From Euzebya pacifica (GTDB lineage: Bacteria > Actinomycetota > Nitriliruptoria > Euzebyales > Euzebyaceae), in the NCBI RefSeq assembly GCF_003344865.1, contig NZ_CP031165.1, positions 868,001-932,000 of the forward strand: a DNA stretch of 64,000 nucleotides, in the 5' to 3' direction. The notes beneath the pieces were generated by a model. That model was not told the origin of the DNA. It searched no databases and worked only from the letters and a program-made list of their open reading frames with translations. Position numbers and translations under genes: made by a program. Below, piece after piece: positions 59,010 through 64,000 of this stretch; the first letter of the stretch is position 1, and each line of letters starts with the position of its first letter.

Positions 59010-60316
59010 TCGGTGGGGACGGCAGCTCGATGGTGGACGGTGACACGCTCCTCACCCGTGCGGCCACCGTCGTCGACATCCCACGGTCGCTGACCGGTGA
59101 CGGGGTCCGGCAACTGCTGGACGTGATCGGTGACTGGGTGCCGGGTCTGCAGCAGGTCGAGGTCCCGACGGGTACGGAGGTGCTGGACTGGACGGTGCCC
59201 GAGGAGTGGAACCTGCGCAGGGCGACGCTGACGGGCCCCGACGGCACCGTGGTGGCCGACTCCGCGCGCAGCCCGCTGGAGGTCGTGGGGTACTCCGTCC
59301 CCGTCGACACCCGGCTCGGCCTGGCCGACCTCGAGGACGGCCATCTCCACAGCCTTCCCGATCAGCCCGACCTCGTGCCCTGGCGCACCAGCTACTACCG
59401 CCGGACCTGGGGGTTCTGCATCCCCGACCGGGTGCGCCGGGACCTGCCGGAGGGCGACTACCACGCGCGGGTCGACGCCACCCTCGAACCCGGCCACCTG
59501 ACCTGGGGCGAGCTGGTCGTCCCCGGCGAGACCACCGAGGAGGTGCTCGTCACCGCGCACCTCTGTCACCCGGCGATGGCCAACGACAACGCGTCGGGCC
59601 TGGTGGTTGCCGCAGCCGTGGCCGAGGCGCTCGCCGCCCGTCCGACGCGGAGGCGGACACATCGCTTCCTGTTCGCACCCGGGACCATCGGGGCCGTGGC
59701 CTGGCTCGCGACCCGGCCCGACGTCGTCAGCCGGGTCGTCGGTGGGGTGGTCATCTCGGGGGTGGGTGACCCGGGAACGTCGTTGACCTACAAGCGCTCG
59801 CGTCGCGGATCCGCCCCCATGGACACCGCGATGCGCCTGGCCCTGCGTGACGCGGAGGTCGAGCACACGCTGGTCGACTACGCCCCCTGGGGGTATGACG
59901 AGCGGCAGTTCAACTCGCTCGGCTACGACCTCGGCGTCGGGTTGCTGAACCGGACGCCACACGGGACCTACCCCGAGTACCACACCTCCGCCGACGACCT
60001 GTCCTTCCTGCGGGCTGCGCACCTCGAGGAATCCGCATCGCTGGTCCTGGCGGGGTTGGATGCGCTCGAGGCACACCGTCCCGTGCGCAACCTCAAGCCG
60101 CACGGGGAGCCGCAGCTGGGTCCCCGCGGACTGTGGCCCAGCATCGGCGGGGCAACCGGACGGCGCGCCCAGATGGCCCTGCTGTGGGTCCTGGCGGAAG
60201 CCGACGGCGAGCGAACCGTGCTCGACGTCGCCGACCGTGCCGGCCTGCCGGTCGCCGAGGTCATGGCGGCCGCGACGCAGCTCGCCGGCACCGACCTCCT
60301 GGAGTTCGGCGGCTGA
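59006..60316 (+). CDS. DUF4910 domain protein, M28-like aminopeptidase fold
   Basis: The 436-residue protein belongs to a family of aminopeptidase-like proteins often found in glycan clusters. The zinc-peptidase fold is seen in VLVTAHLCHPAMANDNASGL (residues 180-199), with His185, His188 and Asp194 as likely metal ligands. DERQFNSLGYDLGVGLLNRT and YPEYHTSADDLSFLRAAHLE (about 325-345) are other conserved blocks. A winged-helix-like tail (about 385-436) follows. Role in sugar biosynthesis is unknown; amide hydrolysis on an amino-sugar intermediate is conceivable. GTG 59006 overlaps the methyltransferase stop; ATG 59030 is an alternative. Confidence 0.82.
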   Translation: MIGGDGSSMVDGDTLLTRAATVVDIPRSLTGDGVRQLLDVIGDWVPGLQQVEVPTGTEVLDWTVPEEWNLRRATLTGPDGTVVADSARSPLEVVGYSVPVDTRLGLADLEDGHLHSLPDQPDLVPWRTSYYRRTWGFCIPDRVRRDLPEGDYHARVDATLEPGHLTWGELVVPGETTEEVLVTAHLCHPAMANDNASGLVVAAAVAEALAARPTRRRTHRFLFAPGTIGAVAWLATRPDVVSRVVGGVVISGVGDPGTSLTYKRSRRGSAPMDTAMRLALRDAEVEHTLVDYAPWGYDERQFNSLGYDLGVGLLNRTPHGTYPEYHTSADDLSFLRAAHLEESASLVLAGLDALEAHRPVRNLKPHGEPQLGPRGLWPSIGGATGRRAQMALLWVLAEADGERTVLDVADRAGLPVAEVMAAATQLAGTDLLEFGG

Positions 60317-60330
60317 CGCCGCCCGCTCGC

Positions 60331-60336
60331 TAGGAT
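60331..60336 (+). promoter_or_regulatory. -10 hexamer TAGGAT near the GSA-type aminotransferase start
   Basis: TAGGAT ends only 3 bases before GTG 60340 but 9 before the in-frame TTG 60346. If used, transcription would start too late to include the GTG. Confidence 0.35.
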
Positions 60337-60339
60337 CCC

Positions 60340-61674
60340 GTGGCCTTGGACGACCTCGCCAGCATCCGCCCCCCGACTGCCGCCGCCCGTGACCTGCAGC
60401 AGCGCGCCCATCGGGCGATTCCCGGAGGCGCCCACACCTACGCCAAGGGCGACGACCAGTTCCCGCGCAACGCCCCGCCCCTGCTCGTGCGTGGCGAGGG
60501 GGCACGGGTCTGGGACAGCGACGGCAACGAGTTCGTGGAGTACGGCGGGGGGCTGCGGGCGATCGTGCTCGGCCACGGCCACCCCCACGTGGTCGAGGCG
60601 GTCCAGAAGGCGATCGTCGACGGCACGAACTTCGCGCGGCCCTCGGTCCTCGAGGTCGAGGCCGCCGAGGACCTGCTGGCGTTCCTCGACCGCCCCGACT
60701 GGATGGTGAAGTTCACCAAGAACGGCAGCGACGCCAACTCCAGCGCACTGCGCCTGGCCCGTGCGGCCACCGGTCGTGAACTGGTGGCGGTCTGCCGTGA
60801 CCAGCCGTTCTTCTCCGTCGAGGACTGGTTCATCGGCACCACGCCCATGGACGCCGGCATCCCGGCCGCGGTGCGCGACCTCACCGTGGCCTTCCCCTAC
60901 GACGACCTCGACGCGCTCCGCGTCCTGCTCGCCGACCGGACGGTGGCGGCCGTGGTCATGGAAGCCGCGAAGTACGACGACCCCTCACCGGGCTGGTTCG
61001 AGGGCGTCCGGCGGCTCTGCGACGAGACCGGCACCGTCTTCGTGCTGGACGAGATGATCACCGGTGTGCGCTGGCCCGGCCGCACCGCCATGGGGCACTA
61101 CGGCATCCAGCCCGACCTGGCGACCTACGGCAAGGCCCTGGGCAACGGCTTCTCCGTCTCCGCAGTCACCGGCCGGCGCGAGCTGATGGAGCTCGGCGGC
61201 CTGCACCACGATCGCCCCCGGGTGTTCCTCGCCAGCTACACCCACGGCGCGGAGTCCACCGGCCTGGCCGCATGTCGGGCGGTGACCGCCGTCGGCATGG
61301 AGAACGACATCGGGGCCGGCATCGCCGCACGGGGCGAGGCCCTCGAGGCCCGCCTCAACGCGGTGTCCCGTGCCTGTGGGGTCGACGAGCACTTCTTCGC
61401 CTGGGGGCCCGGGCAGGTCCTGGTGTTCGTGACCCGGGACGCCGACGGCGCACCGTCGCAGGTGCTGCGCGCGCTGGCGATGCAGGAGCTCGTCGCGGGC
61501 GGGGTGCTCGGCACGTCGCTGGTGATGAGCCTTGCCCACGGTGAGTCGGAGTTCGACCAGACCGTCGCGGCCTGGGAGCGAGCAGCAGCGGTCTATGCAC
61601 GGGCGCTGGAGGACGGGACGGCTGGCCTGCTCCGCGGCCACCCGACCAGCCCGGTCTGGCGCCGATACAACTGA
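60340..61674 (+). CDS. Class III aminotransferase, GSA 2,1-aminomutase-like
   Basis: The 444-residue PLP enzyme resembles glutamate-1-semialdehyde aminomutase: AIPGGAHTYAKGDDQFPRNA (residues 26-45), TKNGSDANSSALRLARAATG, FVLDEMITGVRWPG with Asp237, and Lys265 in ATYGKALGNGFSVSAVTGRR. In this sugar-gene context it more likely moves an amino group onto a keto-sugar or small carbon skeleton than makes tetrapyrroles. GTG 60340 begins 23 bases after the DUF4910 gene; a start at TTG 60346 is also possible. It is followed by the cytidylyltransferase gene. Confidence 0.85.
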   Translation: MALDDLASIRPPTAAARDLQQRAHRAIPGGAHTYAKGDDQFPRNAPPLLVRGEGARVWDSDGNEFVEYGGGLRAIVLGHGHPHVVEAVQKAIVDGTNFARPSVLEVEAAEDLLAFLDRPDWMVKFTKNGSDANSSALRLARAATGRELVAVCRDQPFFSVEDWFIGTTPMDAGIPAAVRDLTVAFPYDDLDALRVLLADRTVAAVVMEAAKYDDPSPGWFEGVRRLCDETGTVFVLDEMITGVRWPGRTAMGHYGIQPDLATYGKALGNGFSVSAVTGRRELMELGGLHHDRPRVFLASYTHGAESTGLAACRAVTAVGMENDIGAGIAARGEALEARLNAVSRACGVDEHFFAWGPGQVLVFVTRDADGAPSQVLRALAMQELVAGGVLGTSLVMSLAHGESEFDQTVAAWERAAAVYARALEDGTAGLLRGHPTSPVWRRYN

Positions 61675-61754
61675 GCGACTTCAGCCCGAGCCCACTCGTG
61701 CCGACGTTGACACTGCAACCGATGAATCGTTGGAGAGAAGAGACCATCACCGCC

Positions 61755-62579
61755 ATGGCCACCGCCGACAAGCTCGATCCGGCCGATATCCCCGTCGTCA
61801 TCCTCGCGGGGGGGTTCGGGATGCGGCTCCACGAGGAGACCGAACGTGTCCCCAAGCCCATGGTCCAGATCGGGGACAAGCCGATCATGTGGCACATCAT
61901 GCGGCACTACGCCACCTACGGGTTCCGGCGCTTCACGATCTGCCTGGGCTACAAGAGCTGGGTCATCAAGGAGTACTTCCTCAACTACTTCGCCGAGACC
62001 AACGACCTGCGTGTGCAGCTGGGTCGCCACAGCAGCGTGGAGTACCTGGGTGACTCGCTGGTGGAGGACTGGGAGATCACCCTGGTCGAGACGGGGCTGC
62101 ACTCCGGCAGCACCGGACGCCTGCAGGGTGTCCAGCGCTACATCGACACCCCCTACTTCATGTACACCTACGGCGATGGGGTGGGGACGGTGGACATCGA
62201 CGCGGTGCACCGTCAGCACGTCGAGGGTGACCGCCTGGCGACCGTGACGGGCGTGAAGCCGACGTCCCGCTACGGCATGTTGCTGCACGACGGCGACCGG
62301 GTGACGGCGTTCGACGAGAAGCCAGAGATCGCCGAGGGGTACGTCTCGGGCGGGTTCTTCGCCCTGTCGTCCGGGATCTTCGACCGCCTCGACGGCGCCG
62401 ACCCCACGGGGTTCATGGAATTGGACGTCCTGCCGGGCCTGGTGTCGGAGGGACAGGTCGGCATCCACCGCCACCACGGCTTCTGGCACTCGATGGACAC
62501 CTACCGGGACTACGTGGCGCTCAACGACATGTGGGACGCCGGGGACCCGCCGTGGAAGACGTGGAAGGACGAGGGCTAG
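61755..62579 (+). CDS. rfbF: Glucose-1-phosphate cytidylyltransferase (RfbF type)
   Basis: The 274-residue nucleotidyltransferase has VVILAGGFGMRLHEETERVP (residues 15-34), PKPMVQIGDKPIMWHIMRHY, RRFTICLGYKSWVIKEYFLN, then FMYTYGDGVGTVDIDAVHR and HRHHGFWHSMDTYRDYVALN. The KPMV and GYKSWVIKEYF blocks are RfbF-type, so the predicted product is CDP-glucose. A CDP-glucose 4,6-dehydratase gene is not in the window. The start is uncertain: ATG 61755 is closest to the domain, while ATG 61722 or GTG 61698 would extend it. The epimerase gene starts directly after its stop. Confidence 0.9.
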   Translation: MATADKLDPADIPVVILAGGFGMRLHEETERVPKPMVQIGDKPIMWHIMRHYATYGFRRFTICLGYKSWVIKEYFLNYFAETNDLRVQLGRHSSVEYLGDSLVEDWEITLVETGLHSGSTGRLQGVQRYIDTPYFMYTYGDGVGTVDIDAVHRQHVEGDRLATVTGVKPTSRYGMLLHDGDRVTAFDEKPEIAEGYVSGGFFALSSGIFDRLDGADPTGFMELDVLPGLVSEGQVGIHRHHGFWHSMDTYRDYVALNDMWDAGDPPWKTWKDEG

Positions 62580-63122
62580 GTGGAGGTCCTCGACACGGCG
62601 CTGGAGGAGGTCAAGGTCCTCCGCCAGCAACGCCACGGTGACGAGCGTGGCTGGTTCACGCGGGCGTGGTGCCAGCACGAGTACACCGACGCCGGCCTCG
62701 ATCCCGTTGCCGCCCAGGTCAACTTCAGCTCCACCTCCCGGCGCGGCACCGTCCGCGGCCTCCACCGCCAGGTCGAGCCGCACGCCGAGGCCAAGACGGT
62801 CTGGGTCGTGTCCGGCGCCATCCTCGACGTGGCGGTTGACCTGCGCGACGGCTCACCGACCCGCGCCGAGCACGTCGCCGCCGAGCTCTCCGCGGACAAC
62901 GGGCTGGGCCTGCACGTCCCCAAGGGCTTCGCACACGGGTTCCAGGCCCTGACCGACGACGTCGTCATGGTCTACGTGATGAGCCAGTTCTACGCCCCGG
63001 GCACGGAGCAGGGGGTGCGGTTCGACGACCCCACGATCGGGATCGACTGGCCCCTCCCGGTGACGGTCCTCAGCGACAAGGACGCCGCCCTGCCACCCTT
63101 GGGTCCGCCCGAGACCCCCTGA
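62580..63122 (+). CDS. rfbC: dTDP-4-dehydrorhamnose 3,5-epimerase-like protein (RmlC/RfbC type)
   Basis: The 180-residue cupin enzyme matches RmlC. His62 in RGLHRQVEP, Lys72 in AEAKTVWVV, Tyr132 and Tyr138 in VYVMSQFYAPGTEQGV sit exactly at the numbering of the active-site residues in M. tuberculosis RmlC. LDVAVDLRDGSPT and GLGLHVPKGFAHGFQAL are also typical. It could act on a dTDP- or CDP-linked keto sugar; the neighbouring cytidylyltransferase makes CDP possible. GTG 62580 follows the previous TAG with no gap, and SCP2-like gene comes 11 bases later. Confidence 0.9.
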   Translation: MEVLDTALEEVKVLRQQRHGDERGWFTRAWCQHEYTDAGLDPVAAQVNFSSTSRRGTVRGLHRQVEPHAEAKTVWVVSGAILDVAVDLRDGSPTRAEHVAAELSADNGLGLHVPKGFAHGFQALTDDVVMVYVMSQFYAPGTEQGVRFDDPTIGIDWPLPVTVLSDKDAALPPLGPPETP

Positions 63123-63133
63123 CAGGAGCAACA

Positions 63134-63535
63134 GTGCCCACCTTCCCCCGTGCGGAGTGGATGACCGCCTACGCCGACACCGTGGCGGCGCACCCCCGGG
63201 CCGACGCCATGTCGACGGCGCTGGCGGGACGGTTCCGCTTCGTGGTCAAGGCGGGCGGGGGCCTGCAGACGCGGTTGGTCCACGACATGGTCGTCGCCCC
63301 GGGTGGGGTGTTCGTCGCCGAACCGGGCGACGAGTCGATCCCGGCCACGCTGACCGTCACCGCTGACTACCCGCGGTGGAAGGGCTTGATCACGGGGAAG
63401 GCCGACTTCGTCATGTCGTTCGTGATGCGCAAGGTCAAGGTGCAGGGAGACCTGTCGACGGTTCGCGACCAGCTGTCCGACGCCCGTCCGCTGCTGGAGT
63501 GCCTGCACGAGGTTCCCACGGACTTCGAGTTCTAG
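63134..63535 (+). CDS. SCP2 sterol-transfer family-like protein
   Basis: The 133-residue protein has an SCP2-like fold pattern: a first helix (about residues 5-30), beta strands with GRFRFVVKAGGGLQTRLVHD, then GVFVAEPGDESIPATLTVTA and DYPRWKGLITGKADFVMSFV, MRKVKVQGDLSTV, the last with the typical KxxxxGK loop and MRRKVKVxGD-like end. Such domains bind lipids or fatty acyl ligands. Upstream AGGAG is a ribosome-binding site for GTG 63134. It may be a passenger at the end of the sugar module rather than part of it. Confidence 0.75.
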   Translation: MPTFPRAEWMTAYADTVAAHPRADAMSTALAGRFRFVVKAGGGLQTRLVHDMVVAPGGVFVAEPGDESIPATLTVTADYPRWKGLITGKADFVMSFVMRKVKVQGDLSTVRDQLSDARPLLECLHEVPTDFEF

Positions 63536-63570
63536 GGGTTGCCACAGGTGGGTCCATCGGGGTCGGCCCC

Positions 63571-63576
63571 TATGCT
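63571..63576 (+). promoter_or_regulatory. -10 hexamer TATGCT, leaderless layout
   Basis: TATGCT ends 8 bases before ATG 63585. Hexamer and flanks match the promoter at 22222-22227 on the other strand. Confidence 0.45.
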
Positions 63577-63584
63577 GCCGTCGC

Positions 63585-64000
63585 ATGACTGCCCTCACCC
63601 TCGGCCGTGATCAGCTGGCTGCCTGGGAACTGCTGACCGGCGGGTGGCTCTTGCCGCTCGACGGCTTCGCGTCGCCCGCCGAGCTCGCCGCGGGCCTGCC
63701 CCGCGTCACCCTCGACCTGCCGGCCGACGTGGGGACGTCGCTCGTCGGGCAGACCGTCGAGCTGCGCGAACCCGAAGGAGTGCGGTTGGGCACGATGAAC
63801 GTGGCCGGCGCCGCGCCGGCGCCGTGGGCAGGGGAGGGAACGGTCCACCTGCACGGCGCCCAGGCCGTCGACGTCCCCGCCGTCCGCTACGACCACCAGG
63901 ACCTGCGCGTCACCCGTGACGGCGCGCCCGACGACGTCGCCATCGTGATCCCGTCCGGCCGGCCGCTGACGTCGGTGGAGCTCGAGGGGCTCGTCGATCG
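63585..64000 (+). CDS. ATP-sulfurylase/APS-kinase-like protein, N-terminal part (partial)
   Basis: The first 138 residues are visible; the gene runs off the right edge. LGRDQLAAWELLTGGWLLPL followed by DGFASPAELAAGLPRVTLDL resembles the PUA-like N-terminal domain of ATP sulfurylases (the ELLLNGGFSPL type start). VTLDLPADVGTSLVGQTVEL and GVRLGTMNV fit its beta strands. The catalytic HxGH region is beyond the window, so the family call is moderate. ATG 63585 is 8 bases after TATGCT. A role in sulfate activation, possibly for a sulfated glycan, is only a suggestion. Confidence 0.55.
   Translation, partial: MTALTLGRDQLAAWELLTGGWLLPLDGFASPAELAAGLPRVTLDLPADVGTSLVGQTVELREPEGVRLGTMNVAGAAPAPWAGEGTVHLHGAQAVDVPAVRYDHQDLRVTRDGAPDDVAIVIPSGRPLTSVELEGLVD

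Overview
The window is about 72% G+C by eye and packed with genes, with many GTG starts, overlapping stop/start pairs, a BldD regulator, DUF2510 and DUF4081 proteins, a CIRCE-controlled groESL and secreted proteins with cell-wall-binding (PF04122) repeats. This fits a deep-branching high-G+C Actinomycetota, possibly the Nitriliruptoria (Euzebya/Nitriliruptor group). That placement is inferred from gene content, not from a marker phylogeny. I see no rRNA, tRNA, insertion sequence, integrase or CRISPR array.

Left third (1 to about 30.6 kb), housekeeping and signalling: a YceH/DUF480 protein; a truncated hemoglobin with a coupled alpha/beta hydrolase; a B12-binding regulator with the Wx9EH light-sensor signature; a PBP4-type D,D-peptidase and a RumA-type RNA methyltransferase; an antibiotic-monooxygenase/heme-degrading-like protein, nitroreductase and PrmA operon; a secreted LVIVD protein; a class IV aminotransferase; a DUF2510 protein followed by a 14-bp tandem repeat; a P1 peptidase; the tsaE-tsaB-rimI-tsaD operon for tRNA t6A; a BldD homologue divergent from groES-groEL; and a GAF-SpoIIE phosphatase.

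Right half (about 30.6 to 63 kb), exopolysaccharide/surface glycan locus: a lipoprotein, a DUF4012 protein, a fused Wzz/BY-kinase, UDP-glucose dehydrogenase and the priming sugar transferase are followed by a tightly overlapping run (gmd, fcl, CpsF-type transferase, two GT4, Wzx, GT2), then a beta-helix lipoprotein and a Wzy/ligase-like membrane protein. Two further beta-helix proteins with the same core, one fused to cell-wall-binding repeats, are read toward Wzy from the other side. Next come more glycosyltransferases, a PIG-L deacetylase and a sugar-nucleotide module (C-methyltransferase, DUF4910 peptidase-like protein, GSA-type aminotransferase, glucose-1-phosphate cytidylyltransferase, RmlC-type epimerase). 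The parts fit a Wzx/Wzy-dependent glycan containing fucose and uronic-acid-type sugars, and probably an unusual C-methyl-branched and/or amino sugar. The window ends with an SCP2-like protein and the start of an ATP-sulfurylase-like protein.

Regulation: about 20 genes have a TAnnnT hexamer only 6-10 bases before the start codon, the layout expected of leaderless actinobacterial transcripts. This pattern also settles several start codons. The most unusual features are the three beta-helix paralogues with three different envelope anchors around the polymerase gene, the sugar-nucleotide module, the mutually overlapping divergent leaderless promoters at 2453-2471, and a c-di-GMP-type BldD gene sharing a control region with groESL.
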